Assembly: GCA_937922925.1 (NCBI GenBank)
Contig: CALAKU010000059.1
Coordinates: 1 to 41,342 of the forward strand
DNA from: an uncultured Arenicella sp.
GTDB taxonomy: Bacteria; Pseudomonadota; Gammaproteobacteria; Arenicellales; Arenicellaceae
DNA: 41,342 nt
Direction: 5' to 3'
Shown: positions 1-6,225 of the stretch, piece by piece
Position numbering within the stretch: the first letter of the stretch is position 1
How the letters are laid out: each line of letters starts with the position of its first letter
Made by a program: the position numbers and the translations under genes
The notes under the pieces: model-generated
The model's database searches: none
What the model was told of the DNA's origin: nothing
What the model saw: only the letters and a program-made list of their open reading frames with translations

Positions 1-34
1 AACCCCGCTTTTAGACTTGACCAAATAAATCACT

Positions 35-51
35 GCGCGTATCTTACGCGC
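35..51. repeat. Short perfect hairpin before tRNA-Ala
   Basis: GCGCGTA (35-41) and TACGCGC (45-51) form a perfect 7-bp stem with a 3-nt loop, 13 nt before the tRNA-Ala. A similar perfect hairpin precedes tRNA-Glu. It may be a leader structure or an upstream terminator, but no T-run follows on the plus strand. Confidence 0.4.
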
Positions 52-64
52 TCCTTCGAGGTCA

Positions 65-140
65 GGGGCTATAGCTCAGCTGGGAGAGCGCTACACTGGC
101 AGTGTAGAGGTCGGCGGTTCGATCCCGCCTAGCTCCACCA
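65..140 (+). tRNA. tRNA-Ala (anticodon GGC)
   Basis: The 76-nt cloverleaf is complete. The acceptor arms GGGGCTA and TAGCTCC pair through a G3-U70 wobble, which is the alanine identity element. The anticodon stem CTACA/TGTAG encloses the loop CTGGCAG with anticodon GGC, which reads GCC codons. The T-arm has GGTTCGATCC, and the 3' CCA is encoded. No terminator follows directly; a tandem repeat separates it from tRNA-Glu, so the two may be cotranscribed. Confidence 0.97.
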
Positions 141-147
141 AGAGCTT

Positions 148-287
148 TTTATCCGAGGCGAACTTGTTCGCCCGCGCTCAAGGCGTTTTAAGCAGCTCAA
201 GGCTGTTTATCCGAGGCGAACTTGTTCGCCCGCGCTCAAGGCGTTTTAAGCGGCTCAAGGCTGTTTATCCAAGGCGAACTTGTTCGC
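148..287. repeat. 58-bp tandem repeat (2.4 copies) between the tRNAs
   Basis: Units start at TTTATCC at 148, 206 and 264, an exact 58-bp period. Copies 1 and 2 are nearly identical (an A/G change near 194/252). The third stops after about 24 bp. Each unit carries the perfect palindrome GCGAAC-TT-GTTCGC (158-171, 216-229, 274-287). No open frame runs through the unit. It may be a tRNA-spacer duplication or a processing-related hairpin array. Confidence 0.85.
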
Positions 288-348
288 TAAAGCTTAGAGC
301 CATTAGTGCGGATAAAACAAACTGACCACAGGTGAAAGTGAAGGGCCT

Positions 349-366
349 GATACTTTACAAAGTATC
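349..366. repeat. Perfect hairpin just before tRNA-Glu
   Basis: GATACTTT (349-356) and AAAGTATC (359-366) form an 8-bp stem closed by a 2-nt turn, 6 nt before the tRNA 5' end. The position suggests a role in processing the precursor, but this is inference. Confidence 0.5.
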
Positions 367-372
367 AAAGAC

Positions 373-448
373 GTCCCCATCGTCTAGAGGCCTAGGACAC
401 CGCCCTTTCACGGCGGTAACAGGGGTTCGAATCCCCTTGGGGACGCCA
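373..448 (+). tRNA. tRNA-Glu (anticodon UUC)
   Basis: The 76-nt cloverleaf has acceptor GTCCCCA paired with TGGGGAC, discriminator G and encoded CCA. The anticodon stem CCGCC/GGCGG encloses the loop CTTTCAC, giving anticodon TTC (UUC). The T-loop is GGTTCGAATCC. A strong intrinsic terminator starts 3 nt downstream. Confidence 0.97.
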
Positions 449-450
449 AT

Positions 451-489
451 AAAAAAGCCTTAGCGCCAAAGCGCTAGGGCTTTTTTATT
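451..489 (+). terminator. Rho-independent terminator of the tRNA unit
   Basis: Positions 451-465 pair with 472-486 (one G-T wobble) around a 6-nt loop, giving an A-tract/GC stem/T-tract hairpin that ends in TTTTTTATT directly after tRNA-Glu. The right arm and its flank are copied again at 630-694 and, degenerately, at 968-1016. Confidence 0.85.
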
Positions 490-530
490 GGCGTTCATTA
501 AGTGACTTGGTTAGAACCCCATGGTTCGAC
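465..530. repeat. tRNA-Glu 3'-flank repeat, copy 1
   Basis: This segment holds the terminator right arm (GCGCTAGGGC plus T-tract), then TATTGGCGT, then AAGTGACTTGGTTAGAACCCC and GGTTCGAC. It is the reference copy because it sits directly behind a functional tRNA. Confidence 0.8.
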
Positions 531-593
531 TTATGCGTCAGGAACGCATAAGCACGGTCGAAGACCGCCCGAAGGGTGAGTCCCCGGATGGGG
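530..593. repeat. Four-hairpin structured element, copy A
   Basis: Four helices follow one another. A 9-bp stem CTTATGCGT/ACGCATAAG (530-552) has loop CAGGA. CGGTC/GACCG (555-567) has loop GAA. CCC-GAA-GGG spans 568-576. CCCC/GGGG (582-593) has loop GGAT. The same order recurs at 696-761 with different stem bases, which suggests that structure rather than sequence is kept. A 96-aa open frame crosses it but resembles nothing and reads through the hairpins. Confidence 0.6.
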
Positions 594-629
594 CGAATGC
601 ATCCCCTGAGTTCCAACAAAAATACTCCA

Positions 630-694
630 GCCAAAGCGCTAGGGCTTTTTTATTGGCGTCCCCAAGTGATTTGATAAGAACCCCACGGTTCGAC
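630..694. repeat. tRNA-Glu 3'-flank repeat, copy 2
   Basis: It matches 465-530 closely: the first 30 bases are identical, then there are a few substitutions and a one-base gap, ending in the same AGAACCCC...GGTTCGAC. It keeps the T-tract but lacks the left arm and the tRNA, so it is probably a scar of an ancestral tRNA-Glu duplication. Confidence 0.8.
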
Positions 695-695
695 A

Positions 696-761
696 CAAAA
701 GTGTCTGGAACACTTTTGAACTCTCCCAAGAGAGCCCGCAGGGCGAGTATTAGGACAATAC
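696..761. repeat. Four-hairpin structured element, copy B
   Basis: The helices keep the order of copy A. CAAAAGTGT/ACACTTTTG (696-718) has loop CTGGA. CTCTC/GAGAG (721-734) has loop CCAA. CCC-GCA-GGG spans 735-743. GTATT/AATAC (747-761) has loop AGGAC. A fifth hairpin ATTTC/GAAAT (767-781) follows. Stem sequences differ from copy A while pairing is kept and the loops stay similar. Confidence 0.6.
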
Positions 762-791
762 GAGTAATTTCGTCAGGAAATATTTTGGACA

Positions 792-829
792 GCCGCAGGC
801 TGGTCGCGTAGCCGCAGGCTGGTCGCGTA
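792..829. repeat. 19-bp perfect tandem duplication
   Basis: GCCGCAGGCTGGTCGCGTA occurs at 792-810 and again at 811-829 without a mismatch, each containing the mini-palindrome GCC-GCA-GGC. It appears recent, since the copies are identical inside a decayed intergenic region. Confidence 0.9.
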
Positions 830-1020
830 GCGATTCGTGTCGGGAAGATACGAACAATCCCCTACTCTATCTAATTCTCAATGTTCGATAAGTACCAACA
901 TATTTCAGCAGGGCTTTTTTGATGAGACGAGCAATCCCTTTTCGTCTCAGACCACACTGATAGATAAGCACTAGGGCTCTTTTATTGGTGTGTTAACGTG
1001 ATTTGCTTAACCCCCCTCCG
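830..1020. other. Intergenic stretch, no gene seen
   Basis: No convincing gene is present. It holds a hairpin TGAGACGA/TCGTCTCA (923-949, 11-nt loop) without a flanking T-run in the direction needed for either neighbour. A third, eroded copy of the tRNA 3'-flank repeat (968-1016) follows and abuts the stop codon of the minus-strand nucleotidyltransferase-like gene. Confidence 0.6.
968..1016. repeat. tRNA-Glu 3'-flank repeat, degenerate copy 3
   Basis: GCACTAGGGCTCTTTTATTGG, then a GTGATTTG segment and an AACCCC-like end, align with copies 1 and 2 with several substitutions. It is the most eroded of the three copies. Confidence 0.6.
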
Positions 1021-1905
1021 TTAATTCTCACCGCTTCGAACAATACCAACAACACCAAACTCGCCAATAACCGAGTTCTTAAACTGTGAGTCTCGACGTA
1101 CTCTGGTGTTGGGCAGCACAATACAGTTTTTCATAGATACCCCCGGTTCAATAAAGCAATTCTTATTGAGAATCACATCGTGCAGAACGCCACCTCGTTG
1201 CACCACGGTATCGCCCTCAATAAACAACTGGCCTTGGCGTTTGACCGAGTGATGTAAATGGGAATGGCGATGCTGTATTAACGTCGATATCTTATTATCC
1301 CTTGCTTTAATCCTGGGTAACAAACCTCTGAATTTTCCGTTAAGCACCTCAAAGTTTGTTTTATGAAAAGCAGTGACGGACGTTTGCTTGGCGGTACGAA
1401 CACCATCTAATTCGATTTGATTCAAATTTTCTTTCGTCGCGTTAGGTACTTTAACTAAAGTTAGCCCTACTCTTTCGCCATTGGCAACCGCTTCAATTAG
1501 TCCGTTTTGCTCTTGATAAGCTCTATTTAAGAACGCTTGAATGGAGTGGCTTCGAAGGCGATGTGATTCAATAATCAGCAAACCACTCTCAGCGGCTAAG
1601 CCTGCAAAATTCATTAGCACTTCGTCTTTAGTCAATTGATAGTTAAATGCCTCTATGGTCATTCGCGTGTCCCAACGAAAGACATTTAATAACGACTTAT
1701 AAAGAAAGGGCGCTTTATCATCGCTAAGCAGCAATACTGTCTGAGTTCCAATGCTGGCTAATTCATCGACAATATGATTCACCATGGGTTTGCCCGCATA
1801 GAGCCAGTTCAGCTGCCCGCCCGCATCGATGAGGCTTGCACCTTCATCAAATGTCATCGAATCAAGAATGATGACATTGGGCGCTTTTAGTTGAGTTTCT
1901 TTCAT
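1021..1905 (-). CDS. Nucleotidyltransferase-like protein with left-handed beta-helix end
   Basis: The 294-aa product resembles NDP-sugar pyrophosphorylases. An N-terminal Rossmann-type region carries LYAGKPMVNHIVDELASIG, matching the usual 'aGkPmi-hiid-l-x-G' segment. The C-terminal 70 residues have hexapeptide-like turns (VVQRGGVLHDVILNKNCFIE, then an IVLPNTRV stretch). The usual GxGTR nucleotide-binding signature is not recognisable at the N-terminus, so activity is uncertain. I chose the ATG at 1905: the longer frame to 2169 would overlap the upstream gene by about 240 bp and encodes an unconvincing extension. It lies 25 bp behind the WecG/sugar-transferase fusion on the same strand, so an activated-sugar supply role for the same polymer is likely. 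A regulatory or inactive paralogue is also possible. Confidence 0.7.
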   Translation of the reverse strand: MKETQLKAPNVIILDSMTFDEGASLIDAGGQLNWLYAGKPMVNHIVDELASIGTQTVLLLSDDKAPFLYKSLLNVFRWDTRMTIEAFNYQLTKDEVLMNFAGLAAESGLLIIESHRLRSHSIQAFLNRAYQEQNGLIEAVANGERVGLTLVKVPNATKENLNQIELDGVRTAKQTSVTAFHKTNFEVLNGKFRGLLPRIKARDNKISTLIQHRHSHLHHSVKRQGQLFIEGDTVVQRGGVLHDVILNKNCFIEPGVSMKNCIVLPNTRVRRDSQFKNSVIGEFGVVGIVRSGEN

Positions 1906-1930
1906 TTTAATGACCGGTTTAGAATAAGGT

Positions 1931-3394
1931 TTAGTAAGCACCGCGAGCGAAAATAACCGCCGGGATGGTCTTGAGGAGAATCCTAATATCCTTGAAAAGG
2001 GATTTTTGGCGAATGTAATCAATATCCAATTCGACTTGTTTCTCAAAAGGGATATCAGAGCGCCCAGACACTTGCCATATACAGGTGATCCCGGGCCGAC
2101 TTTGAAGTCGGTAGTTGTGCCGAGCATGGTATTGTGCGATCTCGCTCGGCAATGGTGGCCGCGGCCCAACTAAACTCATATCGCCCTTAACCACGTTCCA
2201 TAATTGTGGTAATTCGTCGATTGAAAACGTACGAATAAAACGGCCAATTGGCGTGATTCTTGGATCTCTTTTTATTTTAAAAATCACTCCGTCTCCCGAT
2301 TCGTTTTGCGCGGTTAGCGCCGCCCTACGCTGTTCTGCATCGATGTACATGGATCGGAACTTATACATCGTAAATGGCTTACCGTTTTTGCCAACTCTGG
2401 TTTGATGAAACAAGACAGCACCCGGTGACTCCAGCCTGATCAAGGCTGCAACACAAACCAGAAAAGGTGAAATCACAAGCAGAATTGAACTCGAAACGAA
2501 ACAATCAAAGACCCGTTTCACGTAGGCAGAGAGCCGACAACGATGCGACCAATATAGCGTTTTTAAGGAGCGTTTTAGTGCAACCACTTTGTTTAAAGGT
2601 TGGCGCTTACCGTGCCTGAGAGCTCGTATCAAAAACAAAGGATTCCCAACAAGGTAGCGCCTGGCTTTATCTTTGGGTTGCACCAGTAAGCGCCACACCC
2701 ATTCCAATGACCGGTCACGCATCCATTTTGGGGCTCGCGACACCTTGCCTGAATAAAAGTCGAATAAGCCACCAACACCAACAATCAGTTTAGGATTAAG
2801 TTGATTTGCGTATTGCGCAATCCATTTCTCTTGCATAGGAGCGCCAAACGCAACAAAAAGTATATTAGCTTGGCTTTTGTTTATCTGATCAATAATGCTT
2901 TGCGCTTGATCCGAATTAAAATAGCCATGCTGTGCGCCGACCACACTTAAGGCGGGATTTTGTCGCTCAAGGCGATCGGCAACGTTTTGGGCAACCCCCG
3001 GCTTACCTCCTAATAAAAAGACCCGACTCTCTTCTTGCGCCATTCGCTGTATTAACAGTGGGAATAGATCGGTCCCATTGACATTGTCAATGAACTCCTC
3101 GTCTTGAAAATGCGCCGCAATGCGCATCCCCACTCCATCTGCGTATTTAAATTCGAAGTTATCCAACGCCAATCGATATTCGACATCCTCGAAAAGCCGG
3201 TTGACACAGTCAGCGTTCAAAAACGCCACTCGTCTTTGAACCTGTCCGAGGTTGTTCATTAGCGAGTCAACAGCTTGGGCTTTAGTTTGATTGAGCAAAG
3301 ATTGACCAAACAGAGTGATGTTTTGTCTAGCACCAAAGCAGATGCGCGGATCAAAAAAATCGCGAGCAGAGGAGTTAACCATTTCTTTTATCAC
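1931..3394 (-). CDS. WecG/TagA glycosyltransferase fused to undecaprenyl-P sugar phosphotransferase
   Basis: This 487-aa protein combines two steps of polysaccharide initiation. Residues about 25-260 are a WecG/TagA/CpsF glycosyltransferase: NADCVN (60-65), ADGVGM (85-90), NGTDLFP (106-112), FVAFGAPMQEKW (180-191), and the GLFDFYSGKVSRAPKWMRD region (209-227). Residues about 290-480 are a bacterial sugar transferase: KRVFD, a single hydrophobic segment (about 299-319), YKFRSMY (344-350), then the SIDELPQLWNV (391-401) and SLVGPRPPLP (407-416) motifs. The C-terminal half should load the first sugar phosphate onto undecaprenyl phosphate at the inner membrane, and the N-terminal half should add the next sugar. 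The start is a GTG with AGGAG seven bases upstream. It diverges from wza across an AT-rich regulatory region. Confidence 0.93.
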   Translation of the reverse strand: MIKEMVNSSARDFFDPRICFGARQNITLFGQSLLNQTKAQAVDSLMNNLGQVQRRVAFLNADCVNRLFEDVEYRLALDNFEFKYADGVGMRIAAHFQDEEFIDNVNGTDLFPLLIQRMAQEESRVFLLGGKPGVAQNVADRLERQNPALSVVGAQHGYFNSDQAQSIIDQINKSQANILFVAFGAPMQEKWIAQYANQLNPKLIVGVGGLFDFYSGKVSRAPKWMRDRSLEWVWRLLVQPKDKARRYLVGNPLFLIRALRHGKRQPLNKVVALKRSLKTLYWSHRCRLSAYVKRVFDCFVSSSILLVISPFLVCVAALIRLESPGAVLFHQTRVGKNGKPFTMYKFRSMYIDAEQRRAALTAQNESGDGVIFKIKRDPRITPIGRFIRTFSIDELPQLWNVVKGDMSLVGPRPPLPSEIAQYHARHNYRLQSRPGITCIWQVSGRSDIPFEKQVELDIDYIRQKSLFKDIRILLKTIPAVIFARGAY

Positions 3395-3609
3395 TTGTGA
3401 GCTCCTAGTAATTTGTGTTCATGTATCAGTTTCAAAAATTATATTGATAATAATGATATTTTCAATAGATTTTTCACTCAATGAAGAGAATTAATGATAA
3501 TAAATGTTAAATTAGGAGATTTTATTGATAATTATGGAAATTAATAGTGGAACTCCATTAACGACATCATTATTATATTGATAATTATGATAATTAGTGA
3601 GTGACCGCA
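3395..3609. promoter_or_regulatory. Divergent promoter region with TGATAAT direct repeats
   Basis: Five exact TGATAAT heptamers on the plus strand start at 3445, 3495, 3526, 3579 and 3588. The last two are 9 bp apart. Those at 3445 and 3526 are followed exactly 9 bp later by variants (TGATATT at 3454, TGGAAAT at 3535). The same motif, again with 9-bp spacing, precedes the HTH-receiver gene at 13728. The array separates the wza transcription unit from the WecG-fusion unit, so a protein bound there could control both. The motif resembles a -10 box, so some copies may be promoter elements instead. Confidence 0.6.
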
Positions 3610-4797
3610 ATGAAACGTATTTGCATCTTCTTGAGCATTATTTTTATATCGGCTTGCCAAGTTGTTCCGAAACACCTGGATGACCGCGGCCAAGACTTGA
3701 ACGGCGCATTTACGCGCATTGTTGTTGCTGAAGATCAAGAGCGCCGGCTCGTTGGTCAAACGCATAAGCTGCTTCGCCGCTGGTGGGCCGACGCCCCCAT
3801 TCAGCCCATCAGCGCATTATTTGAAGAATCTGTTTTACAAGCTGGCGATTTACTAGAACTCAAAAGCGCGGCACTCAAAGTGCTCAACGGTCGATATCAG
3901 GTCAATCAAAGCGGCGCGATTGAGGTTCCCTATCTTGGCGCCATCAAAGTCTCAGAATTTTCCTTAAGTCAAGCAAAGCACTATTTATTAGCCCAATTGA
4001 CTCATCAGGGTTGGCTGAATGAAGCATCGAGCCATTTACACCTAAGTGTGGTCGAAAAAGGCTCTATTCGCGTGCATGTGGCGGGCGCGATATTCAACCA
4101 AGGCGATGTTGTGCTCGGCCTTAAACCAACCCAATTACCCGCCCCAACAGTACGTCAAGACTATGGCACTTTTGATCGACAAAGAAGCTTTGCCACGGCC
4201 ATTCAAAGCGCTGGTGGAGTGCGGCCAGATGCAGACCTTTCCGAAGTTTATTTAAAGCGCAATGAACAGGTTTTTAAGGTCAATTTAAGCGCCTATCTCT
4301 CGGGACATGCGAAACACGCCATACCGGATTTGCTTGATGGAGATCATATCTATGTCGGTTCAACTGGTTTCCAACAAAGCGACCTTATTCGCCCGACGCC
4401 CCTGACGCCGCCCGGCATTCGAGTTTTTATGTCTAACCTCACGGCACCGGCTCTAAATAATTCATTGTCAGCGGTGGGTAGTGACTCAACACGCCTGCCT
4501 TATGGAGTGAGTTTAATTGATGTCGCCATATCTGCGAATTGCATTGGTGGCACGCAAATGGCTAATGCGTCTCGCAGCATTCTTTTGATTACTAAGAACT
4601 TTGGCTCGCAAAGACAACTTGTTGTTAGCCGAAGAATCGATGACCTATTGGCCCAGTCGTCGAATTCTTTAGTCAACCCGTTCATCATGCCTAACGACGC
4701 AATCGCCTGTTACGACTCGCGTTTCACCAACTTCAGAGATGTCGCTCGAGGCCTAGGCGAGCTCATTAGCCCGTTCATCCTTGGTCGTTTACTCTAA
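3610..4797 (+). CDS. wza: Wza-type polysaccharide export outer-membrane lipoprotein
   Basis: The 395-aa lipoprotein has an N-terminal signal ending in lipobox I-S-A-C (Cys16), which places it in the outer membrane. Residues about 70-145 form the polysaccharide export domain, with VLQAGDLLELK and later GAIEVPYLGAIKVSEFS. An SLBB-type segment follows (about 150-250, SIRVHVAGAIFNQGDV to DGDHIYVG). The family makes the octameric pore through which capsule or exopolysaccharide leaves the cell. I prefer the ATG at 3610 over the GTG at 3601 because it puts the charged KR directly before the signal core. It heads a four-gene plus-strand unit with the Wzz-like gene 18 bp downstream. The closest TGATAAT site ends only 15 bp before the start. 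Confidence 0.92.
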   Translation: MKRICIFLSIIFISACQVVPKHLDDRGQDLNGAFTRIVVAEDQERRLVGQTHKLLRRWWADAPIQPISALFEESVLQAGDLLELKSAALKVLNGRYQVNQSGAIEVPYLGAIKVSEFSLSQAKHYLLAQLTHQGWLNEASSHLHLSVVEKGSIRVHVAGAIFNQGDVVLGLKPTQLPAPTVRQDYGTFDRQRSFATAIQSAGGVRPDADLSEVYLKRNEQVFKVNLSAYLSGHAKHAIPDLLDGDHIYVGSTGFQQSDLIRPTPLTPPGIRVFMSNLTAPALNNSLSAVGSDSTRLPYGVSLIDVAISANCIGGTQMANASRSILLITKNFGSQRQLVVSRRIDDLLAQSSNSLVNPFIMPNDAIACYDSRFTNFRDVARGLGELISPFILGRLL

Positions 4798-4815
4798 CGC
4801 CGGTGGAGCATCAAC

Positions 4816-6225
4816 ATGATTTCATTCACTCAAATGCGCCACTTGTTTAAAGAGGCGTTATTACAAACATGGCGCCGCGCGCTACTCAGCGCAACCTGTA
4901 CGCTGATTGTTTTCGCGCTCATAATTTGGCAAACGCCAACGATGTATAAAACGTCGTGGGTCTTATTATTGCCCGGCACAGAACGCAGCGCGACAGTCAG
5001 CCTAGACGAGATCGGAGAAGCGAGAACCACAAGTCGCAATGCCTACGGCAATGTCTCGATTAGCCCAAAGCACACCTACAAAGAAATCGCGCTTAGCTCA
5101 AAAGTACTCAATCAAGCGGCAATCGATTTCGGTGTACCCAAAGGCAGTTTCAGCAAACCAACGATCAAATTGGTGCAGCAAACGCCCGCCATGCGCTTTT
5201 CGCTCAAGGGCGACAGCATCGACGAATTACGCACTCGGGCACAGTTATTTCACAGCACATTCATGACCGCCTTGGATGAACTACGCCGCAATGAAATCGA
5301 TCGCCAAGAACAGGGCGTTCAAACGCAACTTAAGTCAGCCAAACAACGGTTAGCAACCACTCAAAAAGCAATCGTTCGCTTTCAAACCAGCAGCCAGGTA
5401 CTCAGCAAAGAAGACGTCAAAGTTAGGAGTGCGAATTTGCAACACTTACACCATGACCTTGCTCTTACCAAAGTAAAGCACGCACAGGCTTTGGCTCAGT
5501 ATGAGCATTTGTCAAATTTACTTGGCCTCAATTCAGAGCAAGCATCCATTATCAACGCGATGAGCTATCACCCAGAAATTCGCAGTTTGCTTAGCCATCT
5601 AGAAGAAAGTCATGCGCAACTCCTTGAACTTGAGGCCACCACTGGCCCCAACTACCCTGAACATCAACTGGCAAGGCAAACTTATACAGCTCTGAATTCA
5701 AACTTAAAAGAGCAAATTAGCGCACGCCCAAAACTCAAGACCGTTTCGAGCACTCGATTAGTCGATTTACTGAGCGCTCAGAATGTCATGACAATCAACA
5801 AACTCATTGATCAATCAACCTCCATTGAAGGATACAAGTCGTTGATCGATACACAAAAGGAGCAAATAGACATTTTGCAACAGGCGCTCAACACGCATCG
5901 CGAGCAGACCATGAAACTCGCTGAGCTGACTCGCGATCATCAAATTGCTGAAGCGATATTCAGCTCAGCATTGACAAAACTGGACAGTAATCGTTTTGAT
6001 ATTTACGCCTCGTATCCGCTTACACAACTGCTTTCTTTGCCAGGATCGAATATTCGCAAAGACCGATTTGCACTCAAGTTGCTCGTTGTCTGTGGCATTG
6101 CATTGAGCGCAATGACGGCGATATTAATCGTGCTTGTTCGCGTCCGTCATCTACAACTCAGACGGGTATCACAAGACCGGCCTTGCGAGCCATCCGATGA
6201 TAATGGAGGACGTAATGGCAAGTAA
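4816..6225 (+). CDS. Wzz-type chain-length/co-polymerase protein, no kinase domain
   Basis: The 469-aa inner-membrane protein has the typical polysaccharide co-polymerase layout: transmembrane segments near residues 21-40 and 422-441, and between them a large periplasmic region rich in predicted coiled coil (about 165-400, many K/E/Q heptads). The cytoplasmic tail is only about 28 residues, ending in GRNGK. It carries no Walker motifs and no tyrosine cluster, so it lacks the fused BY-kinase of many exopolysaccharide systems. It would set chain length and bridge the polymerase to Wza. A good ribosome site (GGTGGAG) lies 7 bp before the ATG. Its last 11 bases overlap the next gene. Confidence 0.82.
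   Translation: MISFTQMRHLFKEALLQTWRRALLSATCTLIVFALIIWQTPTMYKTSWVLLLPGTERSATVSLDEIGEARTTSRNAYGNVSISPKHTYKEIALSSKVLNQAAIDFGVPKGSFSKPTIKLVQQTPAMRFSLKGDSIDELRTRAQLFHSTFMTALDELRRNEIDRQEQGVQTQLKSAKQRLATTQKAIVRFQTSSQVLSKEDVKVRSANLQHLHHDLALTKVKHAQALAQYEHLSNLLGLNSEQASIINAMSYHPEIRSLLSHLEESHAQLLELEATTGPNYPEHQLARQTYTALNSNLKEQISARPKLKTVSSTRLVDLLSAQNVMTINKLIDQSTSIEGYKSLIDTQKEQIDILQQALNTHREQTMKLAELTRDHQIAEAIFSSALTKLDSNRFDIYASYPLTQLLSLPGSNIRKDRFALKLLVVCGIALSAMTAILIVLVRVRHLQLRRVSQDRPCEPSDDNGGRNGK

Noticed and set aside
148-287. CRISPR array
   Set aside because: The repeats are 58 bp, directly adjoining with no unique spacers, and no cas genes are in the window.
521-811. 96-aa plus-strand open frame in the tRNA-flank region
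   Set aside because: It runs through the hairpin series and the tandem duplication, has no family resemblance, and lacks a ribosome site. It is a by-product of structured non-coding DNA.
1906-2169. Longer N-terminus of the nucleotidyltransferase-like gene
   Set aside because: The extension overlaps the WecG fusion in another frame and encodes no homologous sequence; the internal ATG at 1905 fits better.
3445-3594. TGATAAT copies as simple -10 boxes
   Set aside because: Not excluded for single copies, but the number, the constant 9-bp spacing and the lack of matching -35 boxes argue for a binding array. Kept as an alternative reading.
3541-3765. 74-aa minus-strand frame over the wza start
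   Set aside because: It is low-complexity (isoleucine-rich from AT repeats) and antisense to the wza signal peptide.
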